DNA of 64,000 nucleotides from Vagococcus salmoninarum (lineage in GTDB: Bacteria; Bacillota; Bacilli; Lactobacillales; Vagococcaceae): positions 96,568 to 160,567 of the forward strand of contig NZ_NGJU01000003.1 in assembly GCF_003987495.1 (NCBI RefSeq). The letters run 5' to 3'. A program made the translations under genes and the position numbers. A model generated the notes under the pieces. It had not been told where the DNA came from and searched no databases. It saw only the letters and a program-made list of their open reading frames with translations. Shown here piece by piece: positions 1-8,830 of this stretch (position 1 is the first letter of the stretch; each line of letters opens with the position of its first letter).

Positions 1-308
1 CCTGTTGTTAATTTGTTAACAACAACGTTGTCTTTCCAATCTTGAGTTTTTGTAAAGTCTAATTTAACATTTTCAGTTGTTACACCGAAAATAGCTGAAT
101 CTAAGGCTTCTTGGTATTTATGTCCAGCACTGATTAGTGCTTTTGAAGGGATACACCCTACGTTAAGACAAACTCCACCAATATACTCACGTTCAATAAT
201 CGCAACTTTTTGACCCATTTGAGCGGCACGTATAGCTGCTACGTACCCTCCAGGTCCAGCGCCGATTACTACTGTATCTAATTCTAGAGCGAAATCTCCT
301 ACTACCAT
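1..308 (-). CDS. pdhD: Dihydrolipoamide dehydrogenase (E3), N-terminal part
   Basis: The first 102 codons of E3 of the pyruvate dehydrogenase complex, a flavoprotein that reoxidises the lipoyl groups of E2 with NAD+. The start ATG at 308 follows the pdhC stop by 12 bases. The visible protein has the N-terminal FAD-binding Rossmann motif [10 protein letters not shown] (about residues 17-26) and the redox-active disulfide motif [13 protein letters not shown] (about residues 45-57), which fixes the family. The gene runs off the left edge, so its C-terminal NAD and dimerisation domains cannot be judged. It is the fourth and last gene of pdhABCD. The operon context makes E3 of PDH the likely role rather than an orphan Lpd. 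Confidence 0.96.
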   Translation of the reverse strand, partial: MVVGDFALELDTVVIGAGPGGYVAAIRAAQMGQKVAIIEREYIGGVCLNVGCIPSKALISAGHKYQEALDSAIFGVTTENVKLDFTKTQDWKDNVVVNKLTT

Positions 309-320
309 TAGTTTCTCACC

Positions 321-1919
321 TTATCCTTCCATCAATAATAATTCTGGATCTGCTAATAAACGTTTAATATTGTTCATAGCATTTTGAGCAGTTGCACCAT
401 CAACGATACGGTGGTCAAAGCTCAATGATAATTTCATCACACGACCAACAGCAAGTTCGCCGTCTTCGTTAACGATTGGTTGTTGTGAAATTGTACCAAC
501 ACCTAAAATAGCTACTTCAGGGTAGTTAATAACTGGTGTGAACCAGCCTCCACGAGCGGAACCAATGTTACTGATCGTTACAGTGCCATCACGCATTTCA
601 GCAGCTGCTAATTTACCTTCAATGGCTTTACCAGCATTTTCAACGATTTCATCAGCAATTGTAAACATGCCTTTTGAATCTGCGTTTTTAATGTTTGGTA
701 CGAATAAACCACTTGGTGTATCTGTAGCAATTCCGATATTGTAATAGTTTTTGTAAACAATTTCTTGTGAGGCATCATCAATTGTCGCATTTAAGACTGG
801 GAAGTCTCTCATAGTCGCAACTAATGCTTTAACAGCGTATGGTAAGAATGTTAATTTAGTGCCTTTAGCGGCAGCTGCATCTTTAAATTTCTTACGGTGA
901 TCCCACATTTTAGACACTTCAACTTCATCAAATAAAGTGACATGTGGTGCTGTATGTTTACTTGTCACCATTGCTTTAGCAATTGCTTTACGCATTGGTG
1001 TCAGTTTTTCACGTGTTTCTAATTCGCCACCTTGACCAACATAAGGTACTGCTGGTGCTGCCGGTGTTGCTGCTTTAGCTACTGGCGCTGCTGCATCAGT
1101 TGTTGTTGCCACAGTTTCAGTTGCAACACTTCCGCCAGCGGTAAAGCCATCGATATCCGCTTTAATGACACGTCCACCTTTACCAGTTGCAACAACTGAT
1201 GAGATATCCACGCCTTTTTCACGAGCATATTGACGAACTGAAGGCATCGCTAAGACACGTTTGTTCGGGTTAGCTGAAACAGGTACTTCTGTTGCAACGG
1301 CAGCTGGCGCTGTTGTTGCGGCTGCTACTGGTGCCGCTGGTGCTGCTGAAACAGCATCATTGTGGCCAGGAGCATCGATTTCGATTAAGACATCGCCAAC
1401 ATTGGCAACTACGCCTTCACCAACAAGAATATTAACAACTTTTCCGGTAACTGGCGATGGAATTTCTTCCACTGATTTATCATTTTGAACTTCTAAAAGT
1501 GTGTCGTCTTCATTGATTGTTTCACCAACTGCGGCAAACCATTTGACGATTTCCCCTTCGGCAATTCCTTCACCGATGTCTGGTAATTTGAATTGGAACA
1601 CGCCACCAGTTGATGCTGCTGGTGCTGCTGGAGCCGGTGTTGCTGCTGCAACTGGTGCTGCAGGTTCTTCGTCTTCATGACCAGGTGCGTCAATCTCGAT
1701 TAAAACATCGCCAACATTAGCGACAACCCCTTCACCGACAAGGATGTTTAAAACTTTCCCGGTAACTGGAGATGGAATTTCTTCCACTGATTTATCATTT
1801 TGTACTTCTAAAAGCGTATCATCTTCGTTAATTGTGTCGCCAACTGCTACGAACCATTTTACGATTTCGCCTTCTGCAATGCCTTCACCGATATCTGGTA
1901 ATTTAAATTTAAATGCCAT
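321..1919 (-). CDS. pdhC: Dihydrolipoyllysine-residue acetyltransferase (E2) with two lipoyl domains
   Basis: This 532-aa protein is the E2 core of pyruvate dehydrogenase. It takes the acetyl group from E1 onto lipoyl-lysine and passes it to CoA. Two nearly identical lipoyl domains (about 2-80 and 107-185) each carry NDKSVEEI; the modified lysines are K43 and K148. Ala/Pro-rich linkers follow each domain. A peripheral-subunit binding domain (about 222-260, VRQYAREKG and GKGGRV) and the catalytic acyltransferase domain come next, with the active-site DHRIVDG (His503, Asp507). Enterococcal E2 also has two lipoyl domains. It lies between pdhB and pdhD on the same strand; the 105-base gap to pdhB shows no clear terminator. 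Confidence 0.97.
   Translation of the reverse strand: MAFKFKLPDIGEGIAEGEIVKWFVAVGDTINEDDTLLEVQNDKSVEEIPSPVTGKVLNILVGEGVVANVGDVLIEIDAPGHEDEEPAAPVAAATPAPAAPAASTGGVFQFKLPDIGEGIAEGEIVKWFAAVGETINEDDTLLEVQNDKSVEEIPSPVTGKVVNILVGEGVVANVGDVLIEIDAPGHNDAVSAAPAAPVAAATTAPAAVATEVPVSANPNKRVLAMPSVRQYAREKGVDISSVVATGKGGRVIKADIDGFTAGGSVATETVATTTDAAAPVAKAATPAAPAVPYVGQGGELETREKLTPMRKAIAKAMVTSKHTAPHVTLFDEVEVSKMWDHRKKFKDAAAAKGTKLTFLPYAVKALVATMRDFPVLNATIDDASQEIVYKNYYNIGIATDTPSGLFVPNIKNADSKGMFTIADEIVENAGKAIEGKLAAAEMRDGTVTISNIGSARGGWFTPVINYPEVAILGVGTISQQPIVNEDGELAVGRVMKLSLSFDHRIVDGATAQNAMNNIKRLLADPELLLMEG
1405..1885. repeat. Direct DNA repeat from duplicated lipoyl domains
   Basis: Two roughly 190-base stretches inside pdhC, about 1405-1590 and 1700-1885, encode the two lipoyl domains and are nearly the same at amino-acid level. 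The DNA differs at many third codon positions, so the duplication is not recent. The intervening segment encodes an Ala/Pro linker. Confidence 0.8.
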
Positions 1920-2024
1920 GATCGCATTCTTCCCTTCTTTTCCTAGTAATTTCTAGTTAAGGGAGCTGCCTAAGGCAGACTCCCATCTATTTGTTTCTAA
2001 ACTTCTAACTTGTCTTTAGTTGAA

Positions 2025-3002
2025 TTAGAATTCGTAAATTTCTCTTACTTTCGCTTCGATGTCAGCTGCATTTGGTAACCAAGCATTTTCGGCTTGACCA
2101 AATGGGTAAACTGTATCTGGAGCAGAGACGCGGCCAATTGGAGCTTCTAATGAAAGAACTGAACGTTCTGAAATTTCTGAAACGACTTGAGCGCCAACAC
2201 CGGCTTGTTTTTGGGCTTCTTGGACAACAACAACACGGCCAGTTTTTTCAACTGAAGCAATGATTGTTGCAACGTCTAATGGTGCCACTGTTCTTAAATC
2301 GATGATTTCAACTGAAATACCTTCTTCAGCCAATTTATCAGCAACTTTAATTGACTCACGAACCATTGCTCCGTAAGTAATAATTGAAATATCTGTTCCT
2401 TCACGAGTAATTCCCGCTTTATCTAAAGGCACAGTGTATTCGCCTTCTGGTACTTCCTCACGGAATGAACGGTATAATTTCATGTGCTCAAGGAAAACAA
2501 CTGGATCGTTGTCGCGAATAGCTGAAATTAATAAGCCTTTAGCATCATATGGATTCGATGGAATAACGACACGAATACCAGGTGATTGAGCGATTAAACC
2601 TTCTAAGTTATCAGCATGCATTTCTGGTGTATGAACTCCACCACCGAATGGCGCACGAATAGTGATTGGTAACGCACGAGTGCCACCCATACGGTAACGA
2701 GTACGAGCCATTTGGCCAATGATTTCGTCAAATACTTCAAAGACAAAACCAAAGAATTGAACTTCCATAATTGGACGGTAATCTTCTAAAGCTAAACCAA
2801 AAGCTAAACCACCAATACCAGATTCAGCTAAAGGAGTATCGAAGACACGCTCTTCACCAAATTTTGCTTGTAGGCCTTCTGTTGCACGGAAGACTCCGCC
2901 GTTATTACCAACGTCTTCACCGAACATTAAGACATTTTCGTCATTTTCTAATTCAATTGCAAGTGCTTCTGTAATTGCTTGGATCATTGTAAGTTGTGCC
3001 AT
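2025..3002 (-). CDS. pdhB: Pyruvate dehydrogenase E1 component, beta subunit
   Basis: This 325-aa protein is the E1 beta subunit. With PdhA it forms the alpha2beta2 thiamine-diphosphate enzyme that decarboxylates pyruvate. The N-terminal transketolase-like pyrimidine-binding domain has the conserved [11 protein letters not shown] (about 28-38), and the cofactor-pocket stretch FEVFDEI is present. The C-terminal transketolase domain begins near residue 195. Length is standard for the family. Only two bases separate its ATG from the pdhA stop, so the two are translationally coupled as usual for E1 subunits. Nothing is truncated. Confidence 0.97.
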   Translation of the reverse strand: MAQLTMIQAITEALAIELENDENVLMFGEDVGNNGGVFRATEGLQAKFGEERVFDTPLAESGIGGLAFGLALEDYRPIMEVQFFGFVFEVFDEIIGQMARTRYRMGGTRALPITIRAPFGGGVHTPEMHADNLEGLIAQSPGIRVVIPSNPYDAKGLLISAIRDNDPVVFLEHMKLYRSFREEVPEGEYTVPLDKAGITREGTDISIITYGAMVRESIKVADKLAEEGISVEIIDLRTVAPLDVATIIASVEKTGRVVVVQEAQKQAGVGAQVVSEISERSVLSLEAPIGRVSAPDTVYPFGQAENAWLPNAADIEAKVREIYEF

Positions 3003-3004
3003 TT

Positions 3005-4186
<1,182 letters not shown>

Positions 4187-4212
4187 TTAGTATTCCCTGC
4201 CTTTACATCCTT

Positions 4213-4241
4213 AATTTAACACGAGACATTAACTAATGCAA
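4213..4241 (-). promoter_or_regulatory. Candidate proximal promoter of the pdh operon
   Basis: On the minus strand, -35 TTGCAT (4236-4241) and -10 TAAATT (4213-4218) are separated by 17 bases and lie about 95 bases upstream of the pdhA start. Sigma-A type by eye; no start-site data. Confidence 0.5.
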
Positions 4242-4299
4242 GTATATCGCTTTAAAAATCTCATTTCTCACAATAATGCCACAGAAGCTTATTCTGTTA

Positions 4300-4328
4300 C
4301 ATATAGTGAAAAGATTCACTATATTCAA
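4300..4328 (-). promoter_or_regulatory. Distal pdh promoter overlapped by a Rex-like palindrome
   Basis: A perfect inverted repeat ATATAGTGAA-AAGA-TTCACTATAT occupies 4301-4324. Its core GTGAA-N4-TTCAC matches the core of the Rex (NADH-sensing repressor) box. On the minus strand it fills the 17-base spacer of a possible promoter, -35 TTGAAT (4323-4328) and -10 TATATG (4300-4305). Rex is known to control pdh genes in some streptococci; here the regulator is inferred from the site alone. Confidence 0.5.
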
Positions 4329-4500
4329 ATACTTTTTACAGCGGCTCTTTCTCCTCCCTTCCGCCCTGTCATATTCTGTACTACTCAAAAGTCTACTCTG
4401 TTCTATAACATCTTAATTATAAAGGAGAGGACTCTGATTTATCAACACTTATGCTGACTTAGTTAGGCCATTTTAGCTATTTCACAAAACTAAAGAATTA

Positions 4501-4553
4501 AAAAAATGAAACCGCTAGCTTATTTTCCTTAAGCAACAACGGTTTCATTTTTT
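4501..4553. terminator. Bidirectional intrinsic terminator downstream of cstA
   Basis: A 14-base stem AAAAAATGAAACCG (4501-4514) pairs with CGGTTTCATTTTTT (4540-4553) around a 25-base loop, with T runs on both strands. It ends minus-strand cstA transcription before the pdh promoters. The rest of the 4118-4622 gap holds those promoters and no convincing gene. Confidence 0.8.
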
Positions 4554-4622
4554 CCGACAACTTCAAAATGACAATAGTTAGTGAATTAATTAATTTGTTT
4601 AACAATTGAACTTTTAATAATA

Positions 4623-6095
4623 TTAATTTATAAAAGTGCTAATTGGTAAATGATCATTGAATAATTGATCTTCTGGGTCAGTCGTTACTTTTTGTTTTTT
4701 ACCACTAATAACGAATACGATCATTATTCCAATGGTGATTACTCCACCAGTTAAATAAGTTACTGGCCCTAGGCCCATCTTCAAGCCAATCGGTTCACTT
4801 AATATATAAATGATACAAGCAAACATCATAAAGACTGCTGGTATTAAGGCAACAAAATAATTTTTATTTTTTAAGTATAAGTAGCGCGTGGCAACTAACA
4901 ATGCGACTACCGCAGTGACTTGATTCGCCCAGTTAAAGTAGCGCCATAACATATTAAAGTCGGCTTTCGTTAAAAATAATGAGATGACATATAAAGGCAA
5001 TGTGACAATTAAGATTTTCTTTAATGTGTCTTGTTTAATGTGTAGGTAATCAGCAACGATTGTCCGTAAACTTCTAAAAGCTGATAAACCTGAAGAAATC
5101 GGCAAGACAATTACGCCCATAATCGCTAAAGTGCCAAATACACTACCTAACAACATGTAAGACACTTGATTAACAACAATTGATGGTGTGCCATTGTCGA
5201 TCATTGCACTTAATGTTTGCCCATTAAATAAACTCATTGAAGCTGCCGCCCAAATCATGGCAATCACGCCTTCAGCAATCATCATGCCATAAAAAACAAA
5301 GCGACCTTCTTTTTCATTGCGTGCAGTTCGCGAAACCATTGGTGATTGTGTTGCGTGGAAACCTGAGATCGCCCCACAAGATATTGTGAAAAATAAAATT
5401 GGAAAGACTGGGGTTCCTTTCGGATGCCAGTTACTCATTGTAGCAGGCGTTAAGTTAGGTAATTGGTGACCACCAAAAATCAAACTCAAACCAATGGCAA
5501 TTGTACTAATTATTAAGATTCCGCCGAACCATGGGTAGACTTTCCCCATAGCTTTATCAATTGGTAAAATCGTTGATATTATATAGTAGAGAAAGATTAA
5601 ACCAATAATGACATTTAAAGATAACCAACTAGGCATAATGCTTTTAATCAAACTTGCTGGGGTTGTGACAAAGACTGTTCCAACAAGCATTAATAACAAC
5701 ATTGAAAAAATATTAACGACATGTTTGACTGGTTTTCCTAAATATTTACTAGCTAATTCCGGCAAATGAGCACCGTTATTCCGTAACGAAATCATCCCTG
5801 TCATGTAATCGTGAACTGCCCCGCCGAAAATACAGCCAACGACAATCCAAATGTAAGCGATGGGCCCGTAAAGTGCCCCCATAATTGGCCCAAAGATTGG
5901 ACCTGTACCAGCAATATTTAGTAATTGAATAATTGCATTTTTTCCTTTTGACATTGGGACAAAATCATAACCGTCCCGCAAAACTTCGGCGGGCGTTTCC
6001 CGTCCGGGTTCGATTCCAAAATTCTTTTCAATGTACTTCCCATAAACTAAGTAACCAACTAAAAGTAATCCAATACCACCTAATAATGTTAACAT
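4623..6095 (-). CDS. cstA: CstA/BtsT-family carbon-starvation transporter, probable pyruvate importer
   Basis: This 490-aa polytopic membrane protein of the CstA family has about a dozen hydrophobic segments across its length. The N-terminal block GTGPIFGPIMGALYGP and the stretch SGFHATQSPM are typical of the family. E. coli members BtsT and CstA import pyruvate, and older work linked CstA to peptides. The short form here is common in Firmicutes. The gene lies immediately downstream of lytS-lytT, the class of two-component system that controls BtsT in E. coli and pyruvate transporters in Bacillus, and next to the pdh operon. A pyruvate substrate is therefore a good inference but not shown. 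AAGGAGAG precedes the ATG and a perfect cre site lies in the leader. Confidence 0.9.
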   Translation of the reverse strand: MLTLLGGIGLLLVGYLVYGKYIEKNFGIEPGRETPAEVLRDGYDFVPMSKGKNAIIQLLNIAGTGPIFGPIMGALYGPIAYIWIVVGCIFGGAVHDYMTGMISLRNNGAHLPELASKYLGKPVKHVVNIFSMLLLMLVGTVFVTTPASLIKSIMPSWLSLNVIIGLIFLYYIISTILPIDKAMGKVYPWFGGILIISTIAIGLSLIFGGHQLPNLTPATMSNWHPKGTPVFPILFFTISCGAISGFHATQSPMVSRTARNEKEGRFVFYGMMIAEGVIAMIWAAASMSLFNGQTLSAMIDNGTPSIVVNQVSYMLLGSVFGTLAIMGVIVLPISSGLSAFRSLRTIVADYLHIKQDTLKKILIVTLPLYVISLFLTKADFNMLWRYFNWANQVTAVVALLVATRYLYLKNKNYFVALIPAVFMMFACIIYILSEPIGLKMGLGPVTYLTGGVITIGIMIVFVISGKKQKVTTDPEDQLFNDHLPISTFIN

Positions 6096-6117
6096 CTTAG
6101 TCTCTCCTTCACTGCAA

Positions 6118-6131
6118 AGTTAGCGTTTTCA
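6118..6131 (-). promoter_or_regulatory. Perfect cre site (CcpA operator) in the cstA leader
   Basis: On the minus strand TGAAAACGCTAACT matches the cre consensus TGWAARCGYTWNCW at every position. It ends about 20 bases before the cstA start codon. A -10-like TATAGC lies upstream without a good -35, as expected for an activator-dependent promoter. A site downstream of the promoter suggests repression by CcpA roadblock when a preferred sugar is present. Confidence 0.75.
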
Positions 6132-6184
6132 TTCTTTGCTATACTTGTAGTTTACTAAAGAGGCTGTTCTCTGAGATGTTTATT

Positions 6185-6197
6185 GGCTAGAATAGCC
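6185..6197. promoter_or_regulatory. Short palindrome upstream of cstA
   Basis: GGCTA-GAA-TAGCC is a perfect 5-base inverted repeat in the cstA-lytT gap, upstream of the promoter region. It may be a regulator site or an RNA hairpin. It does not look like the direct repeats usually bound by LytTR domains. Confidence 0.3.
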
Positions 6198-6244
6198 TAT
6201 TTTTCGGCTGACTTACATACTTACTCCCCTGAAATACTTGAAGC

Positions 6245-6976
6245 TTATGTCAAGCCTACTCGTTCTTTAAATTGACTTAAATAAGAACGGCTAATAGGGA
6301 CTTTATCACCATTAGACATCGTAACTTGTAAAGTTTGGTTAAACCAAGGTTGAATTTCACTTATCTCAAATAAGTTGATTAAGTAACTTCGATGAACCCG
6401 TAAAAAGCGTTGACAAGGCAACTTTTCACTAATCCCATTTAAGGGCTCGAGAATTGCGTATTTTTGCGTCGGAGTATTAATTTCTGTCACACCATTTGCC
6501 ACACTAATTGTGATAATCTCCGCTGAAGGAACTAAATAAATTCGCTCTTTCGTTTTAACAGGCAAACGAATATCTTCAAGCTCTTTTAAGTCACTTTTTG
6601 CCGGGACTGGTTCCTCAGTTAGTCTTTTTACGGCTTTTGCTAAAACGGCTGTTACTCGACTTAATTCAAAGGGTTTGACTAAGTAATCTTGAGCGTTTAG
6701 TTCAAAGGCTTTAACGGCATAGTTATCATAAGCTGTTGCAAAAATAACTAAGGGTGATTTAGCCATTTTATTAATTTTGTTCGCCAACGTTAAGCCACTT
6801 TCATTCGTTAAATGAATGTCTAAAAAGACGATCGCTGGTTCTTGCAGTAATAATTGATCAACCCCTTCAGCAATTGTTGCAGCTTCGTAGATTTCTAAGT
6901 CAGTCATTGCTTCTTTTAACAAATAACTCAATTCATTTCGAGCTAAAGGTTCATCATCGATTAATAAAATCTTCAT
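6245..6976 (-). CDS. lytT: LytTR-family response regulator
   Basis: This 243-aa response regulator has an N-terminal receiver domain with the acidic pair D7-D8, the phosphoacceptor Asp53 in VFLDIHL, and the conserved lysine in YLVKPFE. The C-terminal LytTR DNA-binding domain (about 140-243) contains FLRVHRSYLINL, typical of the family. Its start overlaps the end of lytS by four bases, so the pair is translationally coupled. By analogy with BtsR in E. coli and LytT in Bacillus, it should activate the downstream transporter gene cstA when the kinase senses external pyruvate. That target is inferred from adjacency. The other usual target, lrgAB, is not in this window. Confidence 0.9.
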   Translation of the reverse strand: MKILLIDDEPLARNELSYLLKEAMTDLEIYEAATIAEGVDQLLLQEPAIVFLDIHLTNESGLTLANKINKMAKSPLVIFATAYDNYAVKAFELNAQDYLVKPFELSRVTAVLAKAVKRLTEEPVPAKSDLKELEDIRLPVKTKERIYLVPSAEIITISVANGVTEINTPTQKYAILEPLNGISEKLPCQRFLRVHRSYLINLFEISEIQPWFNQTLQVTMSNGDKVPISRSYLSQFKERVGLT

Positions 6977-8724
6977 TTAATTTCCTCCTTGATAGCTGGT
7001 ACAACACAGGAAACTTCTGTGCCTTTTTCAGAACTGACGAACTTTAAACCTGCACCTTCGCCAAACAAGCCTTTTAAACGTTTATTTAAATTGTCTAAAG
7101 CTGACCCTGTACCACTAATCGAGCTTACTTGCTCCTGACCCAGTAGCACTAAGCGTTGGCTAGGAATGCCTTGGCCATTATCAGTGACTTTTATTGACAG
7201 TTTCTCTTCTGAAACCGCCACACTGACAATAATTTGATTGTCTTTTATTCTTGAACCAAAAGCATGTTTAAAGGCATTTTCAACTAAGACTTGAATAATA
7301 AAAGGTGGCAAGAGACTGTCTAAAGCTTCTGGCTGAACGTCTTGTAACACTTGATATTTATTAGGAAAACGGGCTTGCTCTAATTTAACGTAAGCCTCGA
7401 CATACCGCAGTTCATGATGCAAGGGCAGTAATTGCCCGCGACTGCCCTCAATGTTATAACGGAAGAAATGACTAAATTCTAATAACAATTTGCGAGCAGC
7501 TTCACTATCAACTCTAATCAACGCCGATAAGGTATTTAAAGTATTGAATAAGAAGTGGGGGTTAACTTGGGAATGTAAGGCTTTAATCTCAGCATCTTGG
7601 CGTAACATATTTTGAATTTCAATTTGCCCTAATTCGATTTGACTGGCAAAGATCCGGCCTAAGCCTTCTGCTAATTGCCGTTCGACAAAAGTGATTTTAG
7701 TCGTATCTGTAAAATACAGTTTTAAAATTCCCACGACTTGCTGATTAATGATTAAGGGAATCACAATTGCTCCCGTTAAACGACAGGCTGGGTGATGGCA
7801 ACCAATCGCTGCCGCGGTTTTGACTTCTTTAATTTTCCCTTCTCTTAACACTTGTTTAGATAAGTCTGTTAAGATTTCCGAGCTAGGTTGATGGTGGTCA
7901 CTGCCCTCACCAACAAAGGCTAAGATTCGTTCTTGGTTAGTAATACTTACGGCAGAAACTTTGATTAACTCTTTAATTGCTTCAGCCGCTTCCGTACAAG
8001 AAGTTTCGGTTAAACCTGTTCGAAATAAAGGTAAGGTTTCATTCGCTAAATTCAAGACATCTTGAGTTTGAACAGCTTTTGTTCGCTCTTCCTCTTCCCG
8101 TGATGATTTGATAATATACAAAAAAACCGCTGTCCCAATACTGTTTGCTAAAGTCATTGGGATAATAATAAACTCGACTAAACTTAACCCTTTAGCCCAA
8201 CTAGAACTAAAAGTGACAATACAGACCATTTGGACAATCTCCATTAAAGCACCAATCATCATTCCTTGAGATACTTTGGGAAAACGATCAACTTTTAATG
8301 TTCGTAAGCCGTATAAGCCTGAGAGACTACCGATTAGTAATGAGGAAACGACGTAAGTTATGCCACTTTCTCCTCCTTGGAAAAAACGGGTCACTCCTGA
8401 TACTAAACCGACAGCGATGCCGACAATCGGGCCACCGACTAAACCAGAGACACCAATCGTTAAAACCCGTGTATTGGCTAAAGATGAATTAGCTGACAAA
8501 CCATGCATCGGTTTATCTAAAATTAATAAATTGTTGTTAATTTCAACGCCAGTAAAATTCGAAATAATTGCAAAAAAGCCAAAAATAACAATTAGAAGAA
8601 TAATTGTTTTCTTTTCCTTACGATGGTTCATTAAATTCTTTAAATACGGCATTGTCATCAAAACAAAGGCTAATATGACTATTAAGCCACTTCGTTCCAA
8701 CATTAAGATTGTTAATTCCAGCAT
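6973..8724 (-). CDS. lytS: LytS-type sensor histidine kinase
   Basis: A 583-aa membrane sensor kinase. Six or so hydrophobic segments in the first 210 residues form a 5TMR-LYT sensing region. A GAF-like domain follows (about 225-355), then the His-kinase region of the LytS/YehU class with the phosphoacceptor histidine in QVNPHFLFNTLN and a C-terminal ATPase domain with the N-box VLVENAFKHAF and the glycine box DNGQGIP. The sensing and kinase domains match BtsS/LytS, proteins tied to pyruvate sensing. GAGGTGAGG precedes the ATG. It is the first gene of lytS-lytT-cstA. The alternative role in autolysis is historical for this family and not supported by the neighbours. Confidence 0.92.
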   Translation of the reverse strand: MLELTILMLERSGLIVILAFVLMTMPYLKNLMNHRKEKKTIILLIVIFGFFAIISNFTGVEINNNLLILDKPMHGLSANSSLANTRVLTIGVSGLVGGPIVGIAVGLVSGVTRFFQGGESGITYVVSSLLIGSLSGLYGLRTLKVDRFPKVSQGMMIGALMEIVQMVCIVTFSSSWAKGLSLVEFIIIPMTLANSIGTAVFLYIIKSSREEEERTKAVQTQDVLNLANETLPLFRTGLTETSCTEAAEAIKELIKVSAVSITNQERILAFVGEGSDHHQPSSEILTDLSKQVLREGKIKEVKTAAAIGCHHPACRLTGAIVIPLIINQQVVGILKLYFTDTTKITFVERQLAEGLGRIFASQIELGQIEIQNMLRQDAEIKALHSQVNPHFLFNTLNTLSALIRVDSEAARKLLLEFSHFFRYNIEGSRGQLLPLHHELRYVEAYVKLEQARFPNKYQVLQDVQPEALDSLLPPFIIQVLVENAFKHAFGSRIKDNQIIVSVAVSEEKLSIKVTDNGQGIPSQRLVLLGQEQVSSISGTGSALDNLNKRLKGLFGEGAGLKFVSSEKGTEVSCVVPAIKEEIK

Positions 8725-8789
8725 AACCTCACCTCTCTATCCCTATTGCCCTCATAATTAATATAACATAGCTTTTAATATTTAACAGA

Positions 8790-8820
8790 AAAAAAAGGAC
8801 TTCCTATTCCTAGGAAGTCC
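8790..8820 (-). terminator. Intrinsic terminator of mgtA
   Basis: GGACTTCCTA (8797-8806) pairs with TAGGAAGTCC (8811-8820) around a four-base loop, and the minus strand continues into eight T. It follows the mgtA stop by about ten bases. Confidence 0.9.
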
Positions 8821-8830
8821 GATAACTCTT

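Noticed and set aside
4236-4457. 73-codon plus-strand reading frame upstream of pdhA
   Set aside because: It overlaps the pdh promoters and Rex-like palindrome, has no ribosome site and no protein-like composition.
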